Shown: piece after piece, positions 13,378 through 27,040 of the stretch | Numbering within the stretch: the stretch's first letter is position 1 | Layout of the letters: every line of letters begins with the position of its first letter | From: Augochlora pura | Lineage: Eukaryota; Arthropoda; Insecta; Hymenoptera; Halictidae | Length of the DNA stretch: 64,000 nucleotides | NCBI RefSeq assembly: GCF_028453695.1 | Contig: NC_135778.1 | Coordinates: 26,215,214-26,279,213, forward strand | Direction of reading: 5' to 3' | The notes under the pieces: generated by a model | Databases searched by the model: none | Told to the model about the DNA's origin: nothing | What the model saw: the letters and a program-made list of their open reading frames with translations, nothing else | Made by a program: the position numbers and the translations under genes

Positions 13378-13592
13378 TTAGGTCTACCGGAAAATTCTAT
13401 TCGTTCTTAAAAAGAAGGTAAACAATAAATTTTGTATGCAACTAATATTTATTCTATTATTATGATCATTTAATATAATTGCAACTTATGCCCTGTTGCG
13501 CCAGCGTGACGGGGAATTATGAATATCATTTTTGAAAAATATATGTCGCAAATAAAATGACATTATCGGACATAATTTTCCGATAGACCCAA
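13378..13592. mobile_element. TA-flanked mariner-like MITE copy 2 (complete, 215 bp)
   Basis: Ends TTAGGTCTACCGGAAAATT and AATTTTCCGATAGACCCAA are inverted repeats with TA on both sides. It has the same body as copies 1 and 3. It is the only full-length, uninterrupted copy and defines the element. Confidence 0.8.
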
Positions 13593-13599
13593 TAATAAT

Positions 13600-14290
13600 T
13601 AATTACGAACGATGTAAAAATTTTCATGCATTCGACAAAATTAGCTGACACGCGAATTAGTTTCGTTAGAAACGAACAATAGTTCCACGACGCCCATGAA
13701 TGACAAGTGAAGAACAGTCGGAAGTTTCGCAACGTAATCGCCCGGTAGGGTTCCAAGACGGTCTCTGCTTACGAAAGCAAACGGTCCGTTCCGATCGTCG
13801 TCCGATTTTGCGAAAGTTGGGGGGGGGGGGGGGGGGGGTAGACCGTCGTATGAAAGGAGGAAAAAAACTGGCTCGAATAGAGGGGTCCACGAGGAAAGGC
13901 TGTTTTGCCTGCCGCCGGTTTCTCCAAAATCCGCCAGTGAAATCTTTCCTTCCTGCAGGGCTCTTTGTTCTGTTATTCCCCCCCCCCCCTTCCCCCACCC
14001 CACGCGCTATTACATGGGAAGTGTAACCGGCTCCTTTGGGCTACGGTGAATCCCCCCTCCCCCTCCCTGCCCATCGCCATAATACTTCGGGGCTAACCTG
14101 TAGATTTCTGCCGCGGCTAGCATCGGTCCGTTGTCAACTTTCTGTTGAGAAGATTTGCTCTTTTCTAAATTTCTACCTGCCTTTTATAGACGATCTACAG
14201 TGTGTCCCACTTGTAAATCAATCAATTACCACGAACACCTGCGGAACTGTTCATAATAGTAAAAACCGTTTCAAAGATCCATCATTTTAA
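13600..14290. other. GC-rich island with long G and C homopolymers
   Basis: A run of 20 G (13819-13838) and a run of 12 C (13978-13989) lie in CpG-rich DNA. Several long overlapping frames (poly-Gly / poly-Pro) are by-products of the homopolymers. No gene recognised. Confidence 0.5.
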
Positions 14291-17200
14291 CGAGGTTTAG
14301 GCACATATCTATTACATACAACTGCCAGCAATTGTACTTTGTATGTATTACGGATCATTATGGCACGATAATAAAACTCCAATACGTCTTAATCTAATCG
14401 TGTTTAGTCGTAATGGGCTTAAGTAATCTTTTTAGGGAATCACAAATTACATGTGTCTGGTGTATTCGAGACTATAACGTTCGAGTAAATTTTAATAATA
14501 AAAATCGTATTTTCATGCGACTGCTTCAAGATAATATCGTCTATCAAACTTTAGTGAAATGAAAAATTCATTATCTGATTAATGAATATCGTGAGTCCTC
14601 GAATGATTGATACAGTATATAATAAGATTGTTCCTGACCTAGCTGTGTCATTCTTTATCCGCAGTTTCCCAAGCACACCGCGTTCTGATAAAAGTATGAT
14701 CGATCGACGCAGATAGTAATCGGGCAATTTTTTCATTTCCTAGTTACAATCAGTGTTTCGCAAAAACTTTTTTTCACAAAGAACTCCTCGAAGTGGCAGA
14801 GTCATCACTGATACTAACGCATCTACTGGATACTGAGAATCATTCAATGGAATGATTGTTTATGTGCAGTTACACTATATTCCATTGCACCGATTCAGTC
14901 GATTTTATCGCGACCACTTATCAAACGTATCACGTTCGTCGCGATTGAAACTACTCATCCTTAACCTATTCGAGCTGACAAGCCATTTTCCGGACGCACA
15001 AATTCAGCTGTTCAATTTCATTAACATAATCACATTTTGTCTATAAAACTTACAATTTTAAACATTTTTAGGTCGACAATATAATTTGTAAGATGAGAAT
15101 TTTTAATTGATAAAAAGTTGCAAAAATATAGTGTTTCGAATCAATAAAAATGGTTACATCTAGTACAAAAGTTTCAAAATGTTTTGTCTGTAGGACTTAC
15201 AAATTTTCAACTTATATAAAATGATAGTACCATTTTTAAAGACCGTGGATTGTTAGTTGCCAAAAAAAATTACAAAAATGTACTATTTCGAATCAGTGAA
15301 AATTATTACATTTTCTGCAAACACTTTACACTTTTGTTGTCCATGAAAATTATCATGTATTACACGAAAATCGTTAATTTGTAGTCTTCGAAGATTTTTT
15401 CAATCAACGTTACTTATTTGTCTAATAAAAACGATAACAGATGCGCATGCCACAAATGTGTCGATTTTGGTTAAAAGTGACCCATTCTCGAGCCGTTGTA
15501 GGAACAGCGCCAGAGATAGTCGACAATTCGGCGCATCCGAAACACGTGTCGCAAAAAGAAGACGACAACAACCGACGAGTTAGCGCAGCGCTCAACGACA
15601 CACGTCGAAACGCACTTTTCGCGGCTGCTTTCGCACCGTGACCTCCTTTTATCAATTCCACGTAACATTTAATTCAGGTTGGAATGACTCCTTGCTGAGT
15701 CAACGCTCGATGTGCATCGCGATTGCGGAGTTTGGTACATTGCATCGGCCGAAACCAGCGTTCAGGTACCATAGATACAAAAATTTCGGCCGAAAAACTC
15801 TAACTATAAATTAACGTTTAAACAAATTGGCTCTTCGAAAATTTGTTTGCACAGAAATATGTCGAGTAAAAGAATACAAAATTCATCATGTTGTATCATT
15901 TTTCCATTCGCGATAATTATCAAGATATCCAATTAAACTCCGTTCGTATCCTTCGACGTTAAGGCTTCTTTACAATTCTCAAATATTGACACTGACAGAC
16001 GAGGGGGGAAACGAGCCGTTTTATGTTAAGTATACTGTTGTTTTTCTTCAGAAGCGATAAATATTTCCCAAGTTACGTCTATGTATTAGCGACCGGAAGC
16101 AGTAGTGCGAGTAATGAATTGCTTGTCGACAGTTTCTATTTTTTAGTCGCACGATTCTTACATATATGCAGCATTAACTGCGATTATACGCACTTTAGGT
16201 GAACTTGAACTGGCATAAGTGATTCTTTTTTTAAATTTTTCCACGCACGTGCTGTAAATCAGCTATTCATATTAATTTTTTCACATTGTAGATGACATCA
16301 TCGAAAGCTAGAGATAATAAATAACTAACAACTTTACCGATGATAAATTGGATTGAAATTATAAGTTGCACAAATCAATATTATAATTTATACAAATTGA
16401 GAGCATATTCGCTGATGAAAAGAGCCTCCGTAAGATAAAATAAATTTCGATAAATAAAAGTCGATATTTGATTTTCGCTAAACAAATACTTTTGACTCGC
16501 ACTGTATATGCAAATGCAGAGCGCGTGCTCTTCAAACATGGCGATATGTAAAACGCGTGAATGGTACGTCGCTTCCCCCCAGAGGCTTTCCAGAGTTTGC
16601 ATCCGAAAATGCAATATCCTTCGAAAATCGTAACCTCCGCAATCGTTTAACTGTGCCGCGGTTCCATCTGGCCGACATATCACGCGGCATATGCACATTC
16701 AGATACTGTTCGCGCCTGTAAATATTTGGTTCTGCAATTTGCTCTTTGCCTCTCAGGTAGTTTACGTAACCTTCGATCACACACGTAAGTATTTCATTAT
16801 CTCTGCAATAAGCCGAACGCGATCGAACATATCCCTTCGAACAGAAGCGTTAACGCCATCGAGCTGGCGCATTAAATCAGCTATTTCTTTTTCTAACACG
16901 TTATTACAGCATGCGAAAATACCAGTTATCGTGATCTGCTTCATTTCGCGTGAGTCAGAAAACGATAAATAACACGCGTTACAGCCGCTATACTTTATAA
17001 TTATAGTCGGTTATTTGGAAAAAAGAACTTCGCTACAAAAAACTGTTCCTATTACTGTCTATAATCGTATATTTATTTATAGATGACAATCATCAACAAT
17101 GGCAGAATAATATTGTAGAAGAATTGAACGATATTCGTGTCTGTTGGAGTTAGTAGGAAATTCAATTTTAAGACGAGGGGTTAATACAACCCCATAGACT

Positions 17201-17640
17201 GCGCACCTCAGCGATACACTCTTGGCAAAAAGTTCGTACTAGAATCACTCATCATCACGCGATCATCACGATTCATTTTATTATCATCGAAGACTTGCAA
17301 AACGAGCTAAACAAGTTTGAAGGATAAATTCGGAATTTTTTTTAAACGTACTGTAGATTGTGTGATGATGTCTATTCGAACTCATTGCGAACCTGCTGGA
17401 GAATTGATTAGTAGTAGGAAAAACGACAAAGGTGAAAAAGAGATTGCATGTCGAGAAGTTTTTGGCGATTACTGTACACTATCGGCTGATAATCACAAAT
17501 CTATTCAAACGCATAATTATCCTACTTAAAACAACAGGAATGGTCACTACCAATAAAGAGGTGCCGCACGAATAGCAATCGTCGCTGTGCCGGGTACTAA
17601 AAAAAGAAATTCTAATAAAATATTCTAATAAATATTGCAA
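14291..17640. other. Non-coding sequence
   Basis: AT-rich with CpG-rich patches at 15430-15780 and 16540-16700. No family recognised in any frame. Confidence 0.4.
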
Positions 17641-18153
17641 TGAGATATCGAAATAGTCCACGAAACTCTAATAATTCGGTCGACGGTAAAAGCGCGCGAA
17701 AATCTCGAAATTCAAACGACGGTGCCAGGAATTCCGAAAAAAAAGCGCAGGCGCGTTGCTGAAAAGAGCCAATCCCCCACCATCGCGTTCTCAAGAACCC
17801 ACTACGTCACCGTGTATCGATATCGCTATTCGGATCCCGTCGATTCTATTCGCGCGCACCGTTAATCCCACGGGGAACCTGTTTCGGCAGAGTTTCGCCG
17901 CGAATTTTTAAGGAGGCGATGTTGTTACGCAACACTGCCTCGACGACGATCGTCGACGGACACGCACAAACAGGAAAAGAATAAACGTCGACTAACCTGA
18001 AATTTGCCCCCGTGAACCGGCGCTCCTTGGTTCTGCATCTTGTGCGACATTAGTGTGTACCTTATGCAAGTCTGCCCTCCGATCCACTTTTGCCAGGAGA
18101 CAGAGTGTCAAAGAGACAGATAGCAAATGAAAGAGGGGAAAGAGAGTGAAAAA

Positions 18154-18190
<37 letters not shown>

Positions 18191-18654
18191 GAGACACACA
18201 CGCGAGCACACACGATATACTTTTGGCGAAACTTTTCAATAAACCAGCTCGCTCAATGGACACGCTCGCACTGATCCTTCTGCTTTCCTTCCTCGCGACT
18301 TTCTTCCACGCTTTCTCCCTGCCTCGCTGAACCGTTTGGAGGGAGCGTTATACCGGGAGAGAGGGAACCGACCGAGGGTGGGGGCAGAATTTAGGGATAA
18401 CCTGTGTAGTACAGGGCAGCGTGCATGGAAGAAAGAGAAACGAGAGGAGTGTTTGGAACAGCGCTGCGAGCGTCGGTGAGACTCGACTAGGAATGACGAG
18501 CCTCGTGTGCGAGGTTCGCTACACTCTTGCCCCCACTTCCCGACAGATTCGTCCCTTTCCGAGACACTGACAGACGCAAGCTGCTCCCCCACATCGGTGG
18601 CAGACAACCTCGAACCCCCCACTTGCAGCCCGATCACGGTCAACGCTCAATACG
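17641..18654. other. GC-rich island with AT microsatellite
   Basis: CpG-rich at 17660-18120 and 18340-18650, split by an AT dinucleotide run (18156-18185) and purine-rich tracts. Frames reading Tyr-Ile repeats are the microsatellite. May be promoter or 5' UTR for the candidate exon at 18655. Confidence 0.35.
18156..18185. repeat. (AT)n microsatellite
   Basis: About 15 consecutive AT units, flanked by a purine-rich GA tract on the left and an ACAC-rich stretch on the right. Confidence 0.95.
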
Positions 18655-18830
18655 ATGGGTTTTCGGACGATGCTCGACACCTTCGACTATGTGCTTGGTA
18701 CACTACCCCAGGATGATAGTGGTCTGGCTTCAGGAATGCTGGGACATTCTGCCAAAATGTTATATCCACATTCTAGCTTCACTGTATATACATCCAGCAG
18801 AGATAACGGCAGTTCAGTGAAAACTGACAG
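18655..18830 (+). CDS. Candidate first coding exon, product unknown
   Basis: From ATG at 18655 a frame reads MGFRTMLDTFDYVLG, then a polar, serine-rich stretch with SSFTVYTSSRDNGSS, up to a weak donor GACAG|GTTGCT. It sits at the end of a GC-rich island that could be a 5' UTR or promoter. Another frame over 18507-18660 also looks serine/proline rich. I recognise no family and cannot find the next exon, so this may be chance. Confidence 0.18.
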
Positions 18831-18864
18831 GTTGCTTATTTTCTATTTTTGGGGTTGGTCCTAA

Positions 18865-20339
18865 CTGCATCCAATTGGTGAATTGGGGGGAGACAGCTTC
18901 GGCGACCTTGACCTTCCAAAGAGGTTCCAGCGGTCTTTTTTTAATGGAAAAGTTATGTTAGCTGGACTATTTTTAATGGGTTGCAAACTGTACAAGGGAA
19001 CGCGAGCCACGGTTAAACTTAAAACCTGTTTGGGGTTATTCAGGAGACTGTTCTTGACAGCGAACTTCAAGGTCGTTCGAGCCGTCTCTCCCCTAAACGC
19101 TAGATATCCACCGAAATCAGATAAAAATGGTTCAACACGTTGGCTTGTGTTCATTTATAGCTACGGCGTGGCTTGGATCTATTCTGAGGGTTATAAATAG
19201 ACTGCGGGTTCTATGGCAAAAATGTACAGGACATTTCAAAACATTATTTCACTGTACCCAACTTATTCGAATCAATAAATTACTGTTTCTTGATCCAGAT
19301 CATTTTTGTTTAGCGGAAAAATCTACTGGTCTGGTTATAAATTATTTTTTAGTAACAATTTAAAATGCGAGGTATTCATAGAACGTTGCTGAGTAGGTGT
19401 CAATAATATTTTACGTGGGACCGTCTCGCAAGGGTTAAATTGGAAACTATTTTAATAAACGTCGTCAGACATTCGACTCTCGGAAGGAATGCTACCACGT
19501 TGACACCGGACTCATCAATTTCAGACGCGGCAAGGTTAGAAATAACTGGAAAGGTCACATACTTTTATTTATCTCGAAAATCGAATAAATTCAACAATTT
19601 TTAAGAACATTGATTTCCGCCGGTGTTGCTAAACAGTAGAAAGATAATAGTTATTTGGTAAAAATTGTGCACCTCTAGCAGGGTGTTCTTTTTTTCGGCT
19701 TCGCGTCGCAGCATGTCGCCAGCCACCAACGTCGTCCTGCTCGTAATCTTCGACTTCTCCGTAATCGTCTCCCTCGTTTTCAACTTTCTCTGTCCTTCCT
19801 CAGGAACCTCTCTCGCTCCGTGGCGCAGCCTTTCTTCTCCCCCTCTTCACGGGCCGACTGTCCTTTTCCGACGGACGGACGCTTGCCGCTCCCATCGCAC
19901 ATGCCAAATCCATTTACGTCGAACGCGTTTCTGCATCGTTATCCGGCTATCGGGTTTATAATCGTCTTGCGTCGACGCTCGTCGCAGGATCAAGGTTAGC
20001 ACCGTTAGCGTTCGGCGCCTTGCACGTTCCTAGCGATTCAAGAATTCTCCGGGAAAGGAGGAAAGCGTTGCACTCTGATCTGGGGTAACGCTTTCTGGTG
20101 TGGGATTTTTTGGAACCGACTGGGTCATGAATTTTTTAGGACAGTGGCTTGGGGAACAGTGGACAACTCGGTTTTGAATAGACGGCTCTGCCTTTTTTTC
20201 GGGGGAAGATCCGTGAGCCGTTTTAATTCTGTTGAAATAGGACCGCATTTTATGTACGCATTTAATAGCGAGGCCTGTATTTGGTGTATATTTTTGAAAA
20301 GCGGAATTAAAATATAGTTTAGATTATACCATATAATAT
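18865..20339. other. Non-coding sequence with a GC-rich patch at 19650-20050
   Basis: A 105-codon frame (18883-19200, plus strand) is open but unrecognised. Steroid-receptor-like half-sites occur: GACCTTGACCTT near 18905 and TCAAGGTCG near 19067. No supported gene. Confidence 0.35.
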
Positions 20340-20344
20340 TAAAA

Positions 20345-20900
20345 ATATGTTAATAGAGTTTAAATGAGACTGTTTAGTACTATAGATCAAAATGAAGTTT
20401 AAGCGAGACTGTTTAGTATTATACATCTAAATGAAGTTTAAACGAGACAGTTTAGTAATACAATATTCAAATGAAGTTTAAATTTGATTGTTTAGTGGTA
20501 TAATATGTAAATAGAATTTTAGTTTTATTATTACATACTATAACGTTTAAATGAAATCTAAATTTTATTATGTAATAGTAGAATATCTAAATGAAATCTC
20601 AATTTTGCTATCTTATACTATAATATCGCTAGAATATTTAAATGAAATCTCAATTTTGTTATCTTACGCTATAGTATCTAAATAAAATTTAAATTTTACT
20701 GTTTAACAGATACTAAATTTATTTCAAAGAATGTTTCCCGGAATTACAATATTTTTCCGGTGGTATGAAATTGAAATTTTACTATTTAATACTATAATAT
20801 TTAAATAAAATTCCAATTTACTTTGTTATACTATAACATCCGAATGAAATTAAAATTTTACTATGTGGTACTATAATATCTAAATAAAGTTAAAAAAAAG
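20345..20900. repeat. Degenerate minisatellite, unit about 40 bp
   Basis: The phrase (ta)aatgaaGttta or aatgaaatcta recurs at 20391, 20430, 20470, 20510, 20550 and 20590 (period 39-40), then less regularly to 20890. Each unit pairs it with tgtttagta.tataatat. About 13 copies. Confidence 0.8.
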
Positions 20901-20917
20901 TTAAAAATTCTTAGAAT

Positions 20918-20938
20918 AATTTTGGTACACCCTATATA
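20918..20938. mobile_element. Solo right end of a CAGGGTG-family element
   Basis: TTTTGGTACACCCTATATA closely matches the right terminus of the complete element at 63525 (TTTTGGGACACCCTATATA). No left end is found nearby. Confidence 0.4.
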
Positions 20939-21044
20939 AAGACTGGGATATATTTCCCACAGACAGGAATATATTTGTTCATCCCACACATTTTGCATTA
21001 CATAACAAATTAAAAAAAGCAAGATTTTTATAAAGATTAATTTA

Positions 21045-21500
21045 TTGGATTATAGTGCTCAAAATTGTTATAATCTTGATTATTTATGCACTCGTTATTA
21101 CAGCTGCTGCAGTTCCCCCAATAATGACTACTTTTATAATTCTGTTAATTGTTACAGTCTTTACTATTTTTATAATTGCTCCAATTCTTTTAATTCCTGT
21201 TATTTGTACAATTTGCTTGACTCATACATTTCCTGCGATTTACACAACACCATAATTATACAGTCCTGTAATTTTTATAGTTTCTATCATTGTTTCAATT
21301 CTTCCAGTTCCTGCCATTTTGCAATTATAGTCATTTTCGCGATATCACATTTTTTACCATATTAACAAAATACAACAGATGCAATTCTTGCAATTTCTGT
21401 ACTTGCTTCAATTTTTTTAATCATTGGAATTCCTCGAAATTCTTATAATTCTTATAATTGCGGAACATTTTGCAATTCCAACAATTCTTGAAATTCCCAA
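21045..21500. repeat. Degenerate T-rich short-period repeat
   Basis: Diverged repeats built on ttcttgcaattcctgt / ataattctt. The hydrophobic frames here (Ile/Leu-rich and Tyr/Cys/Ser-rich) arise from this repeat and are not membrane proteins. Confidence 0.5.
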
Positions 21501-22259
21501 AATTCAACAAAATCGTCGCGACACGTTCGATTACTATTTATTGTGTTTCAATCTTTCTCCATCCTTTTATCTTTCAATTGTTTGCATTCTTAATGAGAAG
21601 GGATATCAATAATGGGCGCAATCGCGAGCGGAATTGCGGATTATGCGTTATCTGGAGCAATAAAGATTACTTGTAATTTCAAGTGGGCTTTTTTTTCTCA
21701 GGGGAGAATAGCCAATTGTTGAAATATTCCAGGGTTGAGTCACAGATTGCATAACCCGCGTTACTTTTCTAATCTTTTCCAAGATCCAGCGATTAATATG
21801 GAACCGCGACATACGACGTGACGTGCGAGCACAAGTGAGATAACTTTCGATAACGCTTGCTCATTAAAAATGCTCGTTCCGCGCGGCGAAATGGGACATT
21901 GTTGCACAGGTGTGCCTTATATGCGTGCGTGTATCGTCGCGTACCGGAGCGTCGCATCGGGATCGTATGCGTTCAATTCTGAATAATTACGCGACTATTA
22001 AACACGATTTTTCTACGAACTACAACGCGTCGGTTAACAAATAAGAGCGCGTTTAACTCTGATTCGGCTGACAATATCATTGTTTCGTGTCTGGCATTTA
22101 GGTAGAGAACAGTGGGGGAACTTGGAAAATATTTTTGCAGAAAAAATTGATATATTCGGAAGATCGTTTTATTTTTCTTCAATTGTATATTTTGTCTATT
22201 TAATCTGTGATTTTAATTTAAAAAATTGTGAGATTGTTTATGCTATGAATGTAGCGTTT
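21501..22259. other. Non-coding sequence
   Basis: A CpG-rich patch at 21790-22060; otherwise nothing. Confidence 0.4.
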
Positions 22260-22263
22260 TTAA

Positions 22264-22395
22264 CACGTTGACTGCCACGGCACTTTCAAGGATTCCGGTC
22301 ACAAAAGCCAATATTATTCTACGACCTTCGTCGTAGATGTACAAAATTTATCTGCAAAGAAGCTACGAGATAACTCGTAGTTGGCAGTCAACGTG
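22264..22395. mobile_element. TTAA-flanked (piggyBac-like) MITE, 132 bp
   Basis: Perfect 14-bp inverted ends CACGTTGACTGCCA and TGGCAGTCAACGTG are flanked by TTAA (22260-22263 and 22396-22399). In the middle lies a hairpin TCTACGAC-cttc-GTCGTAGA (22318-22337). No coding capacity. Confidence 0.85.
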
Positions 22396-22399
22396 TTAA

Positions 22400-25300
22400 T
22401 AATTGTTATTCGAAAAAAAAAGAGAGGAAGTTGATTTTTTACAACTTTTATCTGTAAGAAATGTTAATTTTCTTTCGGAAAATTATTATATGCATTGTAA
22501 ACTATGAATTGTCTAAAATCAACTTTCAGAGTTTATTTGAAAATTTTTCAAAATCAAATATGTTTATTAAAATAAATTTACTGGTTCTTCTATGAAAAGA
22601 AAAAGAAGAAAAGGAACTTAGATCAATTTTATTAGATTGAAAATATTAATCGAATTAAAAATATGTTATTTTAATTATAAGGTATATTTTAAGGTAATTT
22701 TCGTGTATATTTAATATACTTAAATTATGTGATTTCATACCTATTTATTTATCTATTTATTAACGCTGTGAATCAGATGGCATATTTAGTAAATACAGGA
22801 TTTTTACATGTATATAATTCATATAATATTTGCTTATAAATGAAGATTACTTAAGAAGGAATAAACAGTAAATAATGTATTATTATTTCGACTTACTAAC
22901 CGGAAGTAAGATAAAGATAAATATCGCGTAAGTAACAAAGAAATCTAACAATAGATAACAGTTTGTGTCGACGAAATCGACGAAATCAAAAATTACTTTG
23001 TCAGGCATTATTTTCCATTGAATCATTAGTGAAAATTTCCAAAAACTTTTTACTCGAAACAGCAATTACTCGAGTAAATATTTTAAAATTAATTCTTGAT
23101 TTTTTAATAGTAAATTCTAGTTATATTCAAATAAATATTCTAACACCAATTCTATATTCTATAATTAAATTAATTTTAAGCTTTGTTTATTATAGAATCA
23201 CTTCTAAGCAGTTTAAAATTAATTTCTGACTTCTGAAAATCCTTATTGCAAAAAAATTGCAACGTCAAAATATTCGACGAGTAAAAAACGAGGTCTGAAC
23301 TATTTTCGCGATTAAACAATATACGTTCAATTGTATTTTACAATTCAAATACCCAGATAAATTTTCCAAGTTCATCGTCGAATTTTCAATTTAAAAATCC
23401 TGCTTGGAAAACGAGATGATGTCATAATAATCGAGAAACCAACTTCGAAGTGTATTTTGCAAAGCGGTGTAAAAATTGTCATTCTCGCGCAAAGCAATCA
23501 AGCGTAGGAGACACAACACATTTACGATAGTCAAATTGAAGATTTCGGTTCTGAAATATCAACACGCTCTAACGATAAATGTGTTTTGAATTATCGTTAT
23601 CGAACATTTCTGGTTGTAAATACGAAAACGTATCGTAAAAGTGCAATGTTCACGTTCTTCTGAAAGTGTGTCGATTAAATCTGAGAGGAGAGATAAACAT
23701 GCTTAGTTACACGGCTTTCGATTTCGAAATTTTTATCAACCGTATACAGTATACGGATCTTCTTCCCGTGAACGGAGCGAACACGCGTTATCCACTTCCC
23801 GTTACGTTGACACCGTGAAGTCAGCCTGTACACGCGTCGCGCGACGAGATTAGAAGATTTTTCATGATCTCATCGGCATTTATTTCCAGCCTATTACAAT
23901 TGCTTCGGGATCAGGGTTAATAACATCGTTGATACTTTGTCGTATTGATACCGCGCGTCAATTTCGATCCCCCCCCCCCCCCCCCCCCCTCCCCTCCACC
24001 TCTCTCCGCCTTCTTCGCGTGTACGTCGCAGAACGAGCTGACGGCGCGCCGCGTTTTTCTCGCGCTCGGATCGGTTGAAGCATTGTTTTACGCATAATAA
24101 GCAGCTTCCGTCAACGATTTCGATAAGCTTATCATTCGCGGCGATATCGTATCGCGTCGCATTTACTACGCAGAGGATTAGAATCGATAGCGACATTCAA
24201 ATCGATTTCAATCTTCTTACATTTATTTATCTTCTGCGTTTCTTAAATCCTGTAGAGATTTGACAACGCTGCGATGGAAATTATTTCGATGTTTTTAATT
24301 CACAATTTTACGACACTTTGCAAACGTTTATTTGATTTGTCCTGATATTTTCTTGGCGGGCGACCATCTTGAACGGGTGGCATCGGACCTTGGAGCATTA
24401 AGAGATTTATTTCGAGGGAGTTCGAAAACGGTGAATGAAAATTTGATGTTGCGTTTTTTGTTATAATGTTGTATGGTATTTTATTTTTTACATAATTAGA
24501 AAATTGGTGCCTTCGGTAGCAAAAGTTTAGAAAATTGCGAGAGCAATATTTATGAGTCGAATAATAATTTCTATATACGATATAATATTATTTTTATTTT
24601 CGGAGAGATATTTGAAAAATAATGTACGCTTGAGAAATATATTACAAATGAAAGCTACATTTTCTAACAATCCCCCATTTCATGAAATATGTTTTAAACA
24701 TCTCAGAAACGAATGAACATAAACGAAAATTTCAAAATACAATTTGTTCGTTTGTCTCGCTCTGAAATAACTGTTTATTCGAAAAATTTATCGAGAAAAT
24801 TAACTATACGGTGCGATAACGTTCATTTGTCCTCCGCGATATTTTTAAACGAATCGAATAAAAATTGGAGATTAAAGACGGAATAATTCGGTTGCAATTA
24901 AAGAAATATTCTGTACAAATCGACGAGTAAGTGGACAAATGTTCAATCAATGATTAAAATAATTAACGGAGCTGTCGTTTCTCACGGAATCTGCTAGGAT
25001 TAGTCGGTCTTAACAATAATTGATAAAATGGTTACGTAACATGGATAGTTGTCGCACGCACTAGCCCTTCTGCAAAATCAATTGTCACGACACAGAGTCA
25101 CTTTCCGCAGCCACCCTCGTGACATAGTTAACCCTACTCGACACTGCCAATTCCAGTCCCATAAAAACTTCTCTGCGATTGTCCCGACCTTGGTTACGTA
25201 ACGGTGTAATAAATTATAATCCGTATCATTGCGAGAGGCTCCGAATCTCGATCCAAAATGGAAAACTCATTTTTCAAACGCCGAGTGAAAATGCGTAAAA

Positions 25301-26459
25301 CGTATGCGGCGAAATGTGATTTCGCAAGTTTGCTTGTCACGTGGAATTAATATCATATCGAAATGAAATTTGGTAGAATGTAAACGTGTCCGCACATTTA
25401 GTTGAATAAGGTAAGCAACGTAATGAATAATTTCACTATGTAAAATCACATTCCTAATTTTAGAACGAAATAGCAAAATTGATATATTAAGGTTCTCCTT
25501 AAACATTTTTAAACGTCTAAAATGTTGTACAAGAATATACTGTTGTATTTGGGAGAATTAATTAATTGGCGACAATTATTCATGTAACTTACACAATTAA
25601 AACAAAAAATATTCCCAGAGCTGACTTGTATTTCCATTGTGGTTGACGAATAGACCGTGGACTTCAAACATTTAGTAAAAATATAAATAGAACACATGCA
25701 AAATAGCATAACCTTAGAACAATTTGAATTATTGTGTTTATATAATACTGCATTGTCAAATCATAAAAACTTATCAAGAAACGAAATAAATGTCTATATT
25801 TATTTATCCTCGTGATTATGTCGAGGTTATGGTCAATGGTAAGCAAAAATTTGGGGGACAATTACAATCACAATCAGTAAAACATCAAATTTTAAAGAAA
25901 TTTTCATAATACTTTTTCCGCTAAATCGAATGATGTAGAAATTAATACTCCAACTTATATATTTTAATTAAAAAAATGATCGAATTGAAAAATATACATT
26001 TCAATTTTTAAAACTAAGATAACTTAAACAAAAACGATGTTCCATACTGAAATTTTTACAGTCATTCGTGGACATGTTATTGAAAAATATCTTCTGAAAC
26101 AACATACTTCTACCTAATACAATCCAGCATGAAAAATGTTAAAAAGATACATATATTTATACTAAAAAATTATTGTGCTACGTTCAACAAGAACGATGTA
26201 CCTTATAATGTAAATGGAAAATTCACGCGATCATGCTCGTTTTAGAGGGCCCCGATCGAGGACCCTTGCATGCAAAACAAACTCGCATGGAAGGGCCGGA
26301 AAATTATAGCAGTTTATTTTTATATTTAGTAGCAGTTCTCGTTCAACGAATCACAGTTCTCGGTTTACAGCTAAGTAACTGCCCTTAGCAGAAATAATCA
26401 GACAAGTTTTCGTATCTGATCTTCGTAGGAATGACTAGGGCAACCGTTATCTCCAGTGT
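22400..26459. other. Mostly AT-rich non-coding sequence
   Basis: Contains a CpG-rich patch at 23760-24160 with a run of 21 C (23969-23989). No gene seen on either strand. Confidence 0.4.
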
Positions 26460-27040
26460 CTGGTAAAAATACTGTTTATAGAGATTCTTCAGCGGCAGGA
26501 CTCTGTGTGGACCATCCCCGGCGCCACGCCGTCGCAATCGATGTTTCTGACGCTTTCATATAGGTCAGAACAAGATGGATGGACGTGGATGACGCAGATG
26601 CATGGAAAAAGTCCCAGTTGTATTGGTCCGGCACCCACGCGTTCACTGGGCGAAAGCTGTAGACGCGCATCCTTCGGCCCAGATTCGGTCGAATTGTAAT
26701 CCAAGGATAAGGGTGGGAGTAGCGAAGCCCCGGTGGCTGGCTAGAGGGGGTTAGAGCTACCCTAGCCCCGCTGTCCTTGAGCCATGAACTCTGTTTTCGC
26801 AATGGTGCCGGAGCGAAATGTGCCATTCAGTACGGAGTTTGTCGGCGCTGTTTTTGCGTCGCCGGAAATATTTTCGAGATTTTCTACGTGACCTTGCCAG
26901 TTTATCGATAAGTTGTAGGACAAATATCCTCGGCACAATTGCGCGCGGATAGTGAGCCGTAAACCCAGTTTCGCTACATGTAAATAGCCAGGACATCGGG
27001 TCTTCGACAGCCAAGGTCCTTGTGCTCAGGATCTATGGAG
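26460..27040. other. GC-rich island, no gene recognised
   Basis: Open frames of 85 and 116 codons on the minus strand (27014-26757 and 26826-26476) and one of 64 on the plus strand overlap. None resembles a family. It could be an exon of a non-coding RNA or a regulatory island. Confidence 0.35.

Noticed and set aside
13641..14026. Overlapping poly-Gly and poly-Pro frames
   Set aside because: They are produced by G and C homopolymers.
17992..18330. Frames with Tyr-Ile repeats
   Set aside because: Translation of the AT microsatellite.
21045..21365. Hydrophobic frames as a membrane protein or a mitochondrial insertion
   Set aside because: The hydrophobicity comes from T-rich degenerate repeats. 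No mitochondrial gene motif is visible.
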